Assembly: GCA_035293805.1 (NCBI GenBank)
Contig: DATGMD010000025.1
Coordinates: 1 to 64,000, forward strand
DNA length: 64,000 nt
Source: JAJPHF01 sp035293805
GTDB lineage: Bacteria; Chloroflexota; UBA6077; JAJPHF01
Reading direction: 5' to 3'
In this document: positions 16,984-26,205 of the stretch, one piece after another
How positions within the stretch are numbered: the stretch's first letter is position 1
Layout: the number at the start of each line of letters is the position of its first letter
Program-made: the position numbers and the translations under genes
The notes under the pieces: generated by a model
The model's input: only the letters and a program-made list of their open reading frames with translations
The model's database searches: none
Told to the model about the DNA's origin: nothing

Positions 16984-18627
16984 CTACGCTGGTCGACGCG
17001 TGGGCGGTGCTGCCAGCGGCGGCCGCGTGGGCGGCGCTGGCGGTTGCGGGAGCGGGGTCGCGGTCGGATCGCGCGGCGCCGCCGTGGCTTCCGGGGTGGG
17101 CTCAATCGTCGGCGTAGGTAGCGGCGGGGTCGGCAGCATCCGCCATACGAGAACGGCCACGATGAGGAGAGCTAGCGCGATCGCGGCGCGCAGGCGCTTC
17201 GGCCCGCCGCTCTTTTCCTCGCGCGGCGGTAACTCGGGCTGCGGAGGCGGGACAGTTGATCGGGCCGGCTGATCGGTCGCAGCCTTGATTGGGTCGGAGG
17301 GCGCCTGGTGCCGCGGGTAATCCGCTAGTAGGCGCTCCGCCGGGGTCGGCTCGGCCGCCGGCGCGTGTCGGCTCTCGGAGCGCGGCCACGATCGCGGCCC
17401 GGGCGGCGGGTCGCGCTGCTCTTCCCGCTGCGTGATCACCACCCGGTGGGGCGTGAGTTTGTCCTTTGACGAGGGTGCCAGGACGACAATCGGGTCCCGC
17501 CTCGACGCTGGAGCGTCCCTCTGCCCCGGCGGGACATCCACCCGCCTAAAATGGAATGAGCCGATTCGTGTCCGGGCCTGTCGGGGCCGATCCGCGCCGC
17601 CACGCGCGACGGCGCCGCCTGGCGCAATCGACCGCGCTTCCAGCCCGTAGCCGCGGACGGCGGGGGACCGGTCCGCCGCCGGAGGGCCGTCGCCCTGGCG
17701 CGCGCTCTGGGATGCTCCCGGCGGTGCCGCGGCTGGGGTCGCGGCCGGGGCCTTGCCGGCCGCACGCTGCGTTTGCTGCCAAGCAGCCTGGATGGCCTCG
17801 TCCATGGCTTCGGCGGTTGGGTAGCGATCGGCCGGGGCTTTGGCCAGGCTCCGGCGGAGCACCTCGTCCCACGCGGGTGACAGCCGGGGGTTGAGGGCGC
17901 GCGGCGCAGGCGCTTCGGCCTGGACGTGCTGCAGGAGCACCATCACGGGCGTCGGGCCCTCGAAGGACAGCCGACCGGTGAGGATTTGGAAGAGCACGAC
18001 CCCCAGCGCATAGAGGTCGGTGCGGGCGTCGATGGGGCCGCCCTGGCTTTGCTCGGGAGCCATATACTCGGGCGTGCCAACCAGCGTGCCCACGCGGGTA
18101 GCGAACAACGATGGCTCGAGGATCTTGGCGATGCCGAAGTCGGTGAGCAGCGGCCGATCCCGCTCGCCCATCAGGATGTTGCCGGGCTTGATGTCGCGGT
18201 GGATGATGGGTGGCTCCCGGGTGTGCGCATGCTGCAGGGCGCCCAGGATCTGGCTCAGCACCCGCACGACCCGGACAAGCGGAGGAGCCTGTTGCAGCCA
18301 ATCGGCAAGCGTGCCACCCGTGACCAGCGGCATGACAATGTAGGCGATTTCGTCCGTCTGACCATAGTCGTAGATCGGCAGAATGTTGGGATGGTCGAGA
18401 CGCGCGACGGTTTCCGCCTCGCGCTGGAAGCGCGCGCGGAACTCCTCCTCCTGAACCAGGTGCGGGGGCAGCACCTTGATGGCCACGAAGCGGTTCATCG
18501 ACGGCTGCAGCGCCTTGTAGACGACGGCCATCCCCCCGCGGCCAATCCTCTGGACGATCTTATACTGGCCGAGATGGTGGCCTTCCAGGGCGCTGATTCG
18601 AGTCGGACGAGCTGGCGCCTCTACCAT
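16984..18627 (-). CDS. Membrane-anchored Ser/Thr protein kinase (PknB-like)
   Basis: Eukaryotic-type kinase, 547 aa. The catalytic domain spans about residues 15-285: glycine loop 'IGRGGMAVVYKA', 'VAIKVL' lysine, 'HRDIKPGNIL' catalytic loop, 'LTDFGIA' and 'GTPEYMAPEQ'. A long Pro/Arg-rich cytoplasmic linker (about 290-470) leads to one membrane helix at about 480-497. A Pro/Thr-rich outside tail of about 45 residues follows, with no PASTA or other sensor domain. Monocistronic and flanked by binding-protein genes. Its targets are unknown; the tail style is common in Chloroflexota kinases. Confidence 0.95.
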   Translation of the reverse strand: MVEAPARPTRISALEGHHLGQYKIVQRIGRGGMAVVYKALQPSMNRFVAIKVLPPHLVQEEEFRARFQREAETVARLDHPNILPIYDYGQTDEIAYIVMPLVTGGTLADWLQQAPPLVRVVRVLSQILGALQHAHTREPPIIHRDIKPGNILMGERDRPLLTDFGIAKILEPSLFATRVGTLVGTPEYMAPEQSQGGPIDARTDLYALGVVLFQILTGRLSFEGPTPVMVLLQHVQAEAPAPRALNPRLSPAWDEVLRRSLAKAPADRYPTAEAMDEAIQAAWQQTQRAAGKAPAATPAAAPPGASQSARQGDGPPAADRSPAVRGYGLEARSIAPGGAVARGGADRPRQARTRIGSFHFRRVDVPPGQRDAPASRRDPIVVLAPSSKDKLTPHRVVITQREEQRDPPPGPRSWPRSESRHAPAAEPTPAERLLADYPRHQAPSDPIKAATDQPARSTVPPPQPELPPREEKSGGPKRLRAAIALALLIVAVLVWRMLPTPPLPTPTIEPTPEATAAPRDPTATPLPQPPAPPTRPPLAAPPTRRPA

Positions 18628-19085
18628 TTGGCCCTTTCGCCTGGAGTGTCCGGGCTATCCCCGGCGCCGACGTGGGACGTCGCGCTCTGCCAACCTGCTG
18701 CCGTGCCGACGAGGCGCGCTGCCCGCGCGAACGAGCGCATGCGCCCGGTTCCCGGCCCGCTGCCTGGCCCTACTGTTCTTCCGGCGCCTCGCTTGCCCGC
18801 AGCGGGGCGGTCGCCGCGTGCGATATGGCATGGCGAGGCGGGCCGGTCAGGCGCGGTAGGCTTGCAACTTTGCCGCGGTCCGATCTCTCACGGCAATCGT
18901 AGCAGCGGCACCTACTGCCGACAGTGAAACGGCTCACACCGGTCATGCGACGTCTTTCACAGACGGGAGCGACCAACGGCGTCGGCGAAAGGGCGGCGCG
19001 AGCATTCCGCGCCGCCTGAGGGCCTGGCCGGAAGGTTGCCGGGCCGCCCGCGACGCGCTACAACACCTGTCACAGAGGAGGCCCC
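18628..19085. other. Intergenic region upstream of the kinase and the binding-protein gene
   Basis: 458 bp between divergent genes. It should hold promoters in both directions, but no convincing -35/-10 pair, repeat or RNA gene was found. Confidence 0.4.
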
Positions 19086-20348
19086 ATGCGCGACGCTCCA
19101 CGCGGCCCCTGGCGGACGGGGAGCCTCGCCGGGCCATGCCTCAGCCCGGGGCCGCTGAGCCGCCGGGCGCTCCTGCGCGCGCTGGCGGTGGGCGGGGGCG
19201 CCTTCCTGGCGGCGTGCCAGGCCGCGGCGCCCACGGCGGCGCCGCGCGCCTCCGAGCCACCCGCAGCCGCCCCTACCGCGGCGCCCGGCTCGACTGGCGC
19301 CAGCGGTGCGGACGGCTGGGAGCAGCAGTGGCAGGCCCTCCTCGCGGCCGCCCGCCAGGAAGGCCGGGTAACCATCGGCGGGCCGGCGAGCCCGGACCTA
19401 CGCGTCGCGGTGCCGGCCAAGCTCAAGGAGCGGTTCGGGATCGAGACCGAGTACATCGCCTTCCCCCCGAACCAGGGCGAGTTCATCGAGCGGCTGGCCC
19501 GCGAGCAGTCGGCGGGGCAGTACACTGTCGACGTGTTCGTCGGGGGGGCGCAGAGCATCTTCACCGCCGCCTATCCCCAGCAGATCATGGCGCCGCTCCG
19601 GCCGCAGCTGATCCACCCCGAGGCGATGGACGTCACGAAGTGGCGGCCGGGCCGCGTGTGGTTCAAAGACCCCGACGACACGTACTTCATGCAGATCTTC
19701 AATCAGGTGTCGGGGCAGATCGCGGTCAACACGGAGGAGGTGCATCCCGACGAGATCCAGTCCTGGCACGACCTGCTCGACCCACGCTTCACGGGCAAGC
19801 TGTCGGCCTGGGACCCCACGCTGCCGGGCACCGGCTGGAACACCGCGAACTGGCTGCGCCTCACCTTCGGCGACGACTATTTGAAGCAGCTCTACGTCGA
19901 CCAGAAGGTCAACATCCCGGCGGACGCGCGCCAGTGGGCCGACTGGCTGGCGCGCGGCACGTATCCCATCGCGATCGGCGCCGCGAGCCGGGACGTCGAG
20001 ACGCTGAAGAAGGACGGGTTCCCCATCGCGGTGCTGCCCTCGTTCCCGGAGGCGCCGGGCGTGGTGACCGGGGCGTTCGGCATCGTCGTGCTGCTGGCGA
20101 ACCCGCCCCATCCGAGCGCCGCCAAGCTGCTGGTGAACTGGCTGGCGATGCGCGAGGGCCAAGAGACCTGGGGGCGCGCGGATCAGATGGCATCGGTGCG
20201 CACGGACGTGGACAACGCCTGGGTGCCGAGCTACGCCGTGCCGAAGCCGGAGTACCAGTACCTCGACGGCTACGACTGGACCTATGTCAACACGGCGTTC
20301 CCGGAGTCGATCCCGAAGATCCGCCAGATCATGGCCTTGCGACAATGA
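19086..20348 (+). CDS. ABC transporter substrate-binding protein with Tat-like lipoprotein signal
   Basis: Binding protein of 420 aa. 'LSRRALLRALAVGGGAFLAAC' gives a twin-arginine-like motif and lipobox. Mature part from 'WQALLAAARQEGRVTIGGPA'. Shares 'ARQWADWLARGTYPIAIGAA' and 'HPSAAKLLVNWLAMREG' with relatives at 15736 and in the 2490 trio. ATG 19086 is preceded by GAGGAGG. Convergent with a Pht4-like dehydrogenase gene. Ligand unknown. Confidence 0.9.
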   Translation: MRDAPRGPWRTGSLAGPCLSPGPLSRRALLRALAVGGGAFLAACQAAAPTAAPRASEPPAAAPTAAPGSTGASGADGWEQQWQALLAAARQEGRVTIGGPASPDLRVAVPAKLKERFGIETEYIAFPPNQGEFIERLAREQSAGQYTVDVFVGGAQSIFTAAYPQQIMAPLRPQLIHPEAMDVTKWRPGRVWFKDPDDTYFMQIFNQVSGQIAVNTEEVHPDEIQSWHDLLDPRFTGKLSAWDPTLPGTGWNTANWLRLTFGDDYLKQLYVDQKVNIPADARQWADWLARGTYPIAIGAASRDVETLKKDGFPIAVLPSFPEAPGVVTGAFGIVVLLANPPHPSAAKLLVNWLAMREGQETWGRADQMASVRTDVDNAWVPSYAVPKPEYQYLDGYDWTYVNTAFPESIPKIRQIMALRQ

Positions 20349-20381
20349 GCAAGCGGCGGCAATGGCGCCGCGGCCCCGTGA

Positions 20382-20410
20382 CGCCGCGCGCCGGCCGCTG
20401 TCGCGCGGCG
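20382..20410. terminator. Hairpin between convergent genes
   Basis: Arms 20382-20390 (CGCCGCGCG) and 20402-20410 with an 11-nt loop, in the 63-bp gap between converging genes. No U-tract on either side. Confidence 0.4.
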
Positions 20411-20411
20411 C

Positions 20412-21623
20412 TTACGCCGGGGCGTCGGCGCTCGCTTGCAGCAGCGCGGGCCGCAGGGGCGACGGCACCTGGTACTGCATGCGGATCTCCTGGCGGGCGC
20501 GGGACGACTCGCTGATGGCGATGCACGCCTCGAGCGTCGCGCGGCTCCAGCGCGCGTCGGGGAAGGCGGGGCGGTTCTCGCGCACGGCGTTGACCAGCGC
20601 CTGTACCTCGCCGGCACGCACCCACGGGCCGGTGATCGGCACCTCCTCGCGGCCGCGCTCGGTGTAGACGTATAGGCCGTCGGGCGACTGCCGGATGTCA
20701 CCCCGCTCGCAGCTTACGATGGTCAGGCCGAAGAAGTCCTGCTTGTGGTCCTCGCGCCGCGTGAAGGCCTCAATAGAGTACTGCGGCAGCGCGTAGAACT
20801 GGTCGGCCGGGATCGGGCCGGTGCCTCGCGGCCGCGGCCCGAGCAGCTTGTCCTCGGGGCACACGCGGCCGCCCTCGCCGATACCCCAGGTTAGCTCGCG
20901 GATGTCGAAGTTCCCGTAGCCGTTGAAGCTGGCGAGCGCAGTCGCGCCGTCCTCGAAGTCCAGGAAGGCCGAATAGTTGGCGTCCACGTCGTAGTGCGGC
21001 TGCCACTTGCCCGTGGTCGCGCGCACGCCGCGGACCAGGCCGCCAGCCAGGTAGCGGATGACGTCGATCTGGTGGGGGCCCTGGCGATAGACGACCCCGC
21101 CGCCTCGGTGGGGATCGACCGAGGCGGCCTCCCACGGGCGCTGGATCCAGTCGTTGTACATCCAGGTGTTGATCTGAATCACCCGGCCGAGGCGCCCGCT
21201 GGCGAGGATCTCGCCCATCTTCCGGACGTAGGGGCGGTGGATGCGGCTGTGGCCCTGCACGTACTGGACGCCGTTCGCCTCGACCGCCTCGACCATGCGG
21301 TTGGCCTCGTCGAGCGTGATCGCCATGGGCTTCTCGCAGATGACGTGCTTGCCGTGAGTGGCCGCGGTGATCGTGTGCTCGGCGTGCAGGTTGTTGGGCG
21401 TGGCTACCCATACCGCGTCGATAGGCCCCTGCTGGCACATCTCGTCGAGGCGGGTGAACGTTGCGACGCCGAACCGCTCCTTGAAGCGCGCCAGCTCGTC
21501 GGTGCGGACGTCGCAGACGGCGGTGAGCTGCGCGCCGTCCGTCGCCTCGATGCTGCCGAGCACCTGGCGCGCCGCGACGCCCAGCCCGACGATGCCGATC
21601 CGGACCAGAGGCTCCCCTGCCAT
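20412..21623 (-). CDS. Gfo/Idh/MocA family oxidoreductase, phthalate dihydrodiol dehydrogenase-like
   Basis: NAD(P)-dependent dehydrogenase, 403 aa. Rossmann start 'RIGIVGLGVAARQVLG', then 'VATPNNLHAEH', 'CEKPMAI' and 'RGGGVVYRQGPHQIDVIRYL'. These match the protein at 1227 and the Pht4 group as I know it. Start ATG at 21623 follows GGGGAGGAG. Own promoter at 21769-21797. It stands alone, without an adjacent oxygenase. Confidence 0.9.
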   Translation of the reverse strand: MAGEPLVRIGIVGLGVAARQVLGSIEATDGAQLTAVCDVRTDELARFKERFGVATFTRLDEMCQQGPIDAVWVATPNNLHAEHTITAATHGKHVICEKPMAITLDEANRMVEAVEANGVQYVQGHSRIHRPYVRKMGEILASGRLGRVIQINTWMYNDWIQRPWEAASVDPHRGGGVVYRQGPHQIDVIRYLAGGLVRGVRATTGKWQPHYDVDANYSAFLDFEDGATALASFNGYGNFDIRELTWGIGEGGRVCPEDKLLGPRPRGTGPIPADQFYALPQYSIEAFTRREDHKQDFFGLTIVSCERGDIRQSPDGLYVYTERGREEVPITGPWVRAGEVQALVNAVRENRPAFPDARWSRATLEACIAISESSRARQEIRMQYQVPSPLRPALLQASADAPA

Positions 21624-21768
21624 GTCGGTCGCTCCTCCCCGCTGCTGGCCGGCCGCCCGCCCCACGAGGAGCCGGCCGGGCTCGCCGTGCTCCGGCCCCC
21701 GGCGCGCGGTTCGCCGGACGGTGATCGCGCCGGGCGCATGCCGTTCCCGGCGGCGTAGCGCTCGGCCC

Positions 21769-21797
21769 GTTCTACTGCCGGCCGGCCCGCGTGTCAA
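21769..21797 (-). promoter_or_regulatory. Promoter of the Gfo/Idh/MocA gene at 20412-21623
   Basis: Minus-strand TTGACA (21792-21797), a 17-bp spacer and TAGAAC (21769-21774), about 145 bp before the start codon. Confidence 0.55.
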
Positions 21798-21988
21798 GCG
21801 CGGCAGCCACGGCCAGCGCGGCCCTACCGGACGACGATTCATGCTCTTGACCGGGCCGCTAGGCCGCTCTACACTGGGGCCGGCGTCGCTGGCCGATACC
21901 GCCGGTGCGGCGGCACGCAGCCGCTCACTCGCGAGCTTAACGGCGCGGCGGCAGAGACGGCGTCGCGGCGCAGAAGAGGAGCGTAGCC

Positions 21989-23029
21989 ATGGCAGACATG
22001 CTGTACGTCGGTACGGAGGAAGGGCTCGTCACGCTGTGCAGCGCGGACGGGACGAGCTGGCACGTGGAGCACCAGGGGCTGCGCGAGTGGGCGGTGCCGG
22101 CGGTAGCCGTGCTGCCGTCCGCGCCGAACTGCGTGCTGGCCGGGACGCGCGGCGACGGCGTGTGGATGAGCGACGACTGCGGCGCGACGTGGCGCAAGCC
22201 CTCCTACGGCAAGCGCGGCCCGGGCAAGGTGCGCGGTCTGGCGTACGATCCGCGCAACGGCCGGCTGTACGCCGGCTGCGAGCCGATCGACCTGTACGTG
22301 AGCGACAACCTGGGGCAGAGCTGGGAGCGGCTCGACTCGGTGTGGGACGTGCCCGACATCGACGCGGTGGATTACCCGCTGAAGAGCGTCGAGCCGCACG
22401 TGCGCCACGTCGTCGTGGATCCCCAGGACCCGCAGACGCTGTACATCGCCCTGCAAGTCGGGTACATGCTCAAGAGCACCGACGGGGGCGCGACCTGGCG
22501 ACGGCTGGATCGAGCGGTGGACGCGGACGTCCACACCATCGTCGTGGACCCTGTCGATCCCCGCACCATCGTGATCGCCACGGGCGGCCACGACTACCGG
22601 GCTGGGCGTGCGCCGGGGCGCGCGCTCTATCGTAGCACGGACGCGGGGGAGACCTGGTCGCCGGTCGGCCTGGAGTTCGAGCACGAATACGCCGTCCCGC
22701 TGGTCATGCACCCCCGCGACCACCGGGTGCTCTGCTCGGCGGTGGCGAAGGGCCAGCCGGGGCGCCCCTGGCAGCGGCCGACCGGCGCGGAATCGCTGAT
22801 CATCCGCTCGACCGATGGCGGCGATACCTGGCAGCCGCTTGACGTGGGCTCGACGGAGGCGACGAAGGGCTTCCCCGAGGCGCTCGCCTTCGCCGCCGAC
22901 GAGTCCGACCGCTTGTTCGCCGGCTACCGCGGCGGCGACCTGCTGAGCAGCCCCGACGGCGGGACCTCGTGGACGAAGCTCGACGCCCACCTGCCGCACA
23001 TCAACGACATGAAGTGCGTGCGCGTGTGA
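21989..23029 (+). CDS. Asp-box (BNR) beta-propeller protein
   Basis: 346 aa built from sialidase/Ycf48-like Asp-box repeats. Six are visible: SDDCGATW, SDNLGQSW, STDGGATW, STDAGETW, STDGGDTW and SPDGGTSW, predicting a six- or seven-bladed propeller. There is no signal peptide, so a cytoplasmic location is implied. GAGGAG lies 10 nt before ATG 21989. No catalytic tyrosine/arginine set of a true sialidase was recognised. A paralogue sits next to a ring-cleavage dioxygenase at 25089, so a role linked to aromatic metabolism is possible but unproven. Confidence 0.85.
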   Translation: MADMLYVGTEEGLVTLCSADGTSWHVEHQGLREWAVPAVAVLPSAPNCVLAGTRGDGVWMSDDCGATWRKPSYGKRGPGKVRGLAYDPRNGRLYAGCEPIDLYVSDNLGQSWERLDSVWDVPDIDAVDYPLKSVEPHVRHVVVDPQDPQTLYIALQVGYMLKSTDGGATWRRLDRAVDADVHTIVVDPVDPRTIVIATGGHDYRAGRAPGRALYRSTDAGETWSPVGLEFEHEYAVPLVMHPRDHRVLCSAVAKGQPGRPWQRPTGAESLIIRSTDGGDTWQPLDVGSTEATKGFPEALAFAADESDRLFAGYRGGDLLSSPDGGTSWTKLDAHLPHINDMKCVRV

Positions 23030-23041
23030 TTCGCCGACCTC

Positions 23042-23096
23042 GGGGACCGGTGGAGGGGCAGGGTAGCGAAGCCCCCCCGCCCTTCCACCGGTCCCC
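23042..23096. terminator. Long hairpin after the propeller gene
   Basis: Outer arms 23042-23054 (GGGGACCGGTGGA) and 23084-23096 pair perfectly; inner GGGG/CCCT and GGG/CCC segments extend the stem. It starts 13 bp after the stop codon and lacks a U-tract. Confidence 0.65.
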
Positions 23097-23142
23097 CCGT
23101 TTGGCGGCTCATCGCCGATCCGGCCCGGCGGTGCGCCCGCCG

Positions 23143-23250
23143 GGGCGCGCCCTCACCCCCGCCCTCTCCCAGGGGGAGAGGGAGTAAGACGCCCTCACCC
23201 CCGCCCTCTCCCAGGGGGAGAGGGAGATAGGGAAGGCCATCGCCGGATTC
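23143..23250. repeat. Two tandem copies of the dispersed palindromic repeat
   Basis: Two units with 'CGCCCTCACCCCCGCCCTCT' then 'CCCAGGGGGAGAGGGAG', the second closing with 'GCCGGATTCGG'. They lie in the gap between convergent genes and run to the stop of the next gene. Confidence 0.8.
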
Positions 23251-23254
23251 GGTA

Positions 23255-24376
23255 TCAGCGGTAGGGATCGGGCCAGCGCCCGAGCCGGTTCACCGCGTAG
23301 TCGATGAACTGGGGGTCGATCAGCTTCGCCACGTCCACGCGGCTGGGCAGGATGCCCTTCTCGACACAGAAGTCCTGAAAGCGCTCGATCGGGCGTGGGT
23401 CGATGTAGCCGTTCGGCTCGACCGCGTGGAAGCGCATCTTCTCGTACATCGCCGGGTCTTTCACGGCCGTGTACTTGATCATCCACTGGATGATCTCGCT
23501 CCGGTCGGCCTCGTTCTGGACGAACGCGCGGTAATAGTCCCGCTGGCCGCGGAGGTGGGCCGTCACGAAGCGCCGGACGGCCTCGGGATTCTCCTGGATG
23601 AACGCCTCCGAGGCGTACAGCACCTGCGGGTACTCGTCGGGCACGATCTGCCCCGCGTCGATCAGCACGTGCGCCAGTCCGCGCAGCTCCATCGTCGTCA
23701 GCAGCGGTTCATAGGCCCAGGCCGCATCCACCGCCTTGTTCGCGAGGGCCACCGGCATGTCGGTCATCTGCATGGTTGAGAACTCGACGTCGTCCAGGGT
23801 CAGGCCGACCTTCTTGAACGCCGTCTCCATATAGTAGTCGGGAGTGAGGTTGCGGCCCAGCTCCGCGATCGTCTTGCCCCGAATCTGGCTCAGGTCGCGC
23901 AGCTCACCGCTGTCGTACAGGTCCTGGCGGGCCATGAGCGCGGCGGTGCCGCTCTCGGCGCGGAAGCGCGCCTTGTCCTGCAGGATCTTGATGTTGATGC
24001 CGCGCAGCACGGCGTTGAGCACCGCGGGGTCGAGGCTGCTGCTGCCGAACTGCACCTGGTTCGTGGCGAGCAGCGGGAGGAGGCCTGAGCTGCTCTGCGC
24101 CGGCACCATGTCCACGTGCAGCCCTTCGTCCGCGAAGTAGCCGCGCTCCTGGGCGATGTAGATGCCCGCGTCGGCGATGATGTATGGCAGGCCGAGCGTC
24201 ACGCTGACCGGGGGGCTCAACGGCGCGACCGCCGTCGGCGCGCCGCTGGCGGCTTGCGCGCTCGACGCGTCGGTCGGCACCGCCCGCGGTGCCGACCGCC
24301 CCCCCGCGCAGGCTGACAGGATTGCCAGCGTTACGAGCAGCACCGCGCCGCGCGAGCCCATCGTCATGTCTCGCAT
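23255..24376 (-). CDS. ABC transporter substrate-binding lipoprotein, NMT1/SsuA-like
   Basis: Binding protein of 373 aa. Lipobox 'LSACAG'; mature domain opens 'VSVTLGLPYIIADAGIYIAQERGYFADEGL'. The C-terminal 'IPDE'-type segment and 'DPAVLNAVLRGINIKIL' resemble 10687 and 48122. ATG 24376 is preferred because AAGGTGGG lies 5-12 nt upstream; an in-frame ATG at 24397 would add seven residues. Its promoter is at 24498-24527. The ORF end abuts the repeat array. Confidence 0.88.
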   Translation of the reverse strand: MRDMTMGSRGAVLLVTLAILSACAGGRSAPRAVPTDASSAQAASGAPTAVAPLSPPVSVTLGLPYIIADAGIYIAQERGYFADEGLHVDMVPAQSSSGLLPLLATNQVQFGSSSLDPAVLNAVLRGINIKILQDKARFRAESGTAALMARQDLYDSGELRDLSQIRGKTIAELGRNLTPDYYMETAFKKVGLTLDDVEFSTMQMTDMPVALANKAVDAAWAYEPLLTTMELRGLAHVLIDAGQIVPDEYPQVLYASEAFIQENPEAVRRFVTAHLRGQRDYYRAFVQNEADRSEIIQWMIKYTAVKDPAMYEKMRFHAVEPNGYIDPRPIERFQDFCVEKGILPSRVDVAKLIDPQFIDYAVNRLGRWPDPYR

Positions 24377-24497
24377 CACGCCCACCTTGGTCTCCATCGC
24401 CTGTAGCCCGTCGTCTGCCCGTCCGCCATTACGCCCCGGCAGTGCGCGCGATGGAGTTAGGAGCCGGCACCGGAAACTCGTTCGCGCGGCTGGGCCG

Positions 24498-24527
24498 AGT
24501 ATGGTGCGCTAGTTCGTGCTCTGTCAA
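24498..24527 (-). promoter_or_regulatory. Promoter of the binding-protein gene at 23255-24376
   Basis: Minus-strand TTGACA (24522-24527), an 18-bp spacer and CATACT (24498-24503), about 120 bp before the start codon. Confidence 0.6.
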
Positions 24528-24689
24528 GCGGGTTGCGCCAACGCCAGATGCTCTCGGTCTTGCAACACGGGCGCGGCACGGCCTACACTCGCTGTAGAGC
24601 GTCCCATTTCACCACCGGACGCATGGCAGCAGCGAGCGCGATGGATAGGCTCGCCGAACCGCACGACAGTCACGCACCCGGAGGGAACC

Positions 24690-24947
24690 GTGGCGTCGAC
24701 GGACGCCGAGCTAATCAGCCGCTACGTGGAACTCGACCCCGACCGCCCGGGGCCGGCTGAGGCGCGGATTATCGGTACCGGCGTCCCCGTCTGGGCGCTC
24801 ATCGGCCACTACCAGGCGACCGGCCGCGACCCCGCCTACGTCGCGGCTAGCTATGATCTGCCACTCGCCGCAGTCGAAGCCGCGCTGGCATACTACCGTC
24901 AGCACCAAGCCGTGATCGAAGCGCGGCTCGCCGCAAACGCTGCCTAG
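24690..24947 (+). CDS. DUF433 family small protein, antitoxin-like
   Basis: 85 aa. 'ARIIGTGVPVWALIGHYQATGRDPAYVAASYDL' followed by 'VEAALAYYRQHQAVIEARL' matches the DUF433 pattern (a 'GTRIPV...' strand then a helical 'ALAYY' segment), found in VapB45-type antitoxins and DNA-binding partners of PIN toxins. GTG 24690 has GGAGGG 4-9 nt upstream and begins 'VASTDAELISRYVELD'. No PIN-domain toxin is encoded next to it, so it is an orphan. Family call fairly sure, function unknown. Confidence 0.75.
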   Translation: MASTDAELISRYVELDPDRPGPAEARIIGTGVPVWALIGHYQATGRDPAYVAASYDLPLAAVEAALAYYRQHQAVIEARLAANAA

Positions 24948-24997
24948 CCTCGGTGGCCGCCTTCTATACATGAAATGGAGTGCCAACGAGAGTGGCC

Positions 24998-25074
24998 CCG
25001 GATCCGCGGCGCAGCAAGCGGTACGCTAGAGCGCTCGCAGGAGAGAGTCCCTGCTCGCTGCGCCGCGGATCCGG
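24998..25074. terminator. 18-bp perfect inverted repeat between convergent genes
   Basis: Arms 24998-25015 (CCGGATCCGCGGCGCAGC) and 25057-25074, with extra pairing inside. It lies between the DUF433 gene and the convergent propeller gene, a position fitting a bidirectional terminator. Confidence 0.6.
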
Positions 25075-25088
25075 CGAAAGACCGCGCC

Positions 25089-26189
25089 TCAGGCGCTCGC
25101 CGCCGTGAGCTGGCGGTAGTGGCCGACCTTGGAGACGGGCGCCAGGCCGCTCGCGATACGCGCCCAGCGCTCGCCCGCGTCGTCGCTGGCGAACACGTCG
25201 CCGTCGGTGGTGCCCAGGAACAGGCTGAAGCCGCCCGGCCACGACGCCAGCGTTAGCGCCTCGAAGTTCGCGCGCATGTACTCGGGCAGGCCGTTCCGCA
25301 GCTCTTCCCAGGTGCGGCCGCCGTCGCGGCTGCGGAGAATGCCCGGGCGCGCCTCGTGGCTCGTCCGCCAGACGCCCGGCGACTGGCTCGCGCCGCTCAT
25401 GTACACGATGTCGGGATCGTCCGGCGCGAACGCCAGCCCATCCGGGTAGCCCACCCGCGAATCGCGGAACGTTAGATGCTCCCACGTCTCGCCGGCGTCG
25501 TCGCTCCGGTAGAGGCCCATGCCGGTCGCCAGGAACAGCCGGTCGGGGCTGGCGGGATGGATCGCCAGCCGGTGAATGTCCTTGTACGAGTGGTCCCCGG
25601 GGCGATAGTAGCTATCCAGCTCGCGCCAGGTCTGGCCCTCGTCGGTACTCTTCAGCAGGGCGCCCTGCTCCACGCCGGCGTAGACCACGCGGCTGTCGCG
25701 CGGGTCGAAATTGACGTTCTTCACGTGGCCCGTGTGCGGCGGCGCGGGGAACGTCCAGGTCTCCTTGCCCGGCACCTCGGGCAGCGCCGGCCGCTCCGTC
25801 CACGAGTCGCCATAGTCGGCGCTGCGGAACAGGTGCGACGGCTCGGTGCCCGCCCACAGCACCACGTCGCCGTCTCGCTCGGCGGCGGCGATCGTGTAGA
25901 CGTGGTCGCAGGTGAGCCCCTGCGTCTTCAGCTCCCAGGTCTGGCCACCGTCGTCGCTGCGGTAGAGCCCGTGGCCGTGGATGCCTGCGAACAGCCCGCC
26001 GCGCCGCGGCTCCCAGAGCAGCGCGCTCACGTGCAGGCCCTCGAGCGCGCGCCGCGCCACGCGCCACGCGGCGCCCAGGCCGTCGCGCGCCAGGAAAGTG
26101 ATGCCGTCCAGCGTCGCCACGGCTAGCTCGCGGGTCGGCGTGTCGCCGGCGTACACGGTCCGCCCATTCGGAGACAGGCAAACGATCAC
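25089..26189 (-). CDS. Asp-box (BNR) beta-propeller protein
   Basis: 366 aa with six Asp-boxes: SDDGGQTW, SADYGDSW, STDEGQTW, SDDAGETW, SRDGGRTW and SDDAGERW. No signal peptide, so probably cytoplasmic. Start ATG at 26189 with AAGGAG upstream. It is the last gene of a minus-strand run after a PqqC-like gene and a LigB-type dioxygenase, separated from the latter by a palindromic repeat. Paralogue of the protein at 21989. Resembles Ycf48-like assembly factors and sialidase folds; biochemical role unknown. Confidence 0.85.
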   Translation of the reverse strand: MIVCLSPNGRTVYAGDTPTRELAVATLDGITFLARDGLGAAWRVARRALEGLHVSALLWEPRRGGLFAGIHGHGLYRSDDGGQTWELKTQGLTCDHVYTIAAAERDGDVVLWAGTEPSHLFRSADYGDSWTERPALPEVPGKETWTFPAPPHTGHVKNVNFDPRDSRVVYAGVEQGALLKSTDEGQTWRELDSYYRPGDHSYKDIHRLAIHPASPDRLFLATGMGLYRSDDAGETWEHLTFRDSRVGYPDGLAFAPDDPDIVYMSGASQSPGVWRTSHEARPGILRSRDGGRTWEELRNGLPEYMRANFEALTLASWPGGFSLFLGTTDGDVFASDDAGERWARIASGLAPVSKVGHYRQLTAASA

Positions 26190-26205
26190 GGGGCGCTCCT
26201 TTCAA

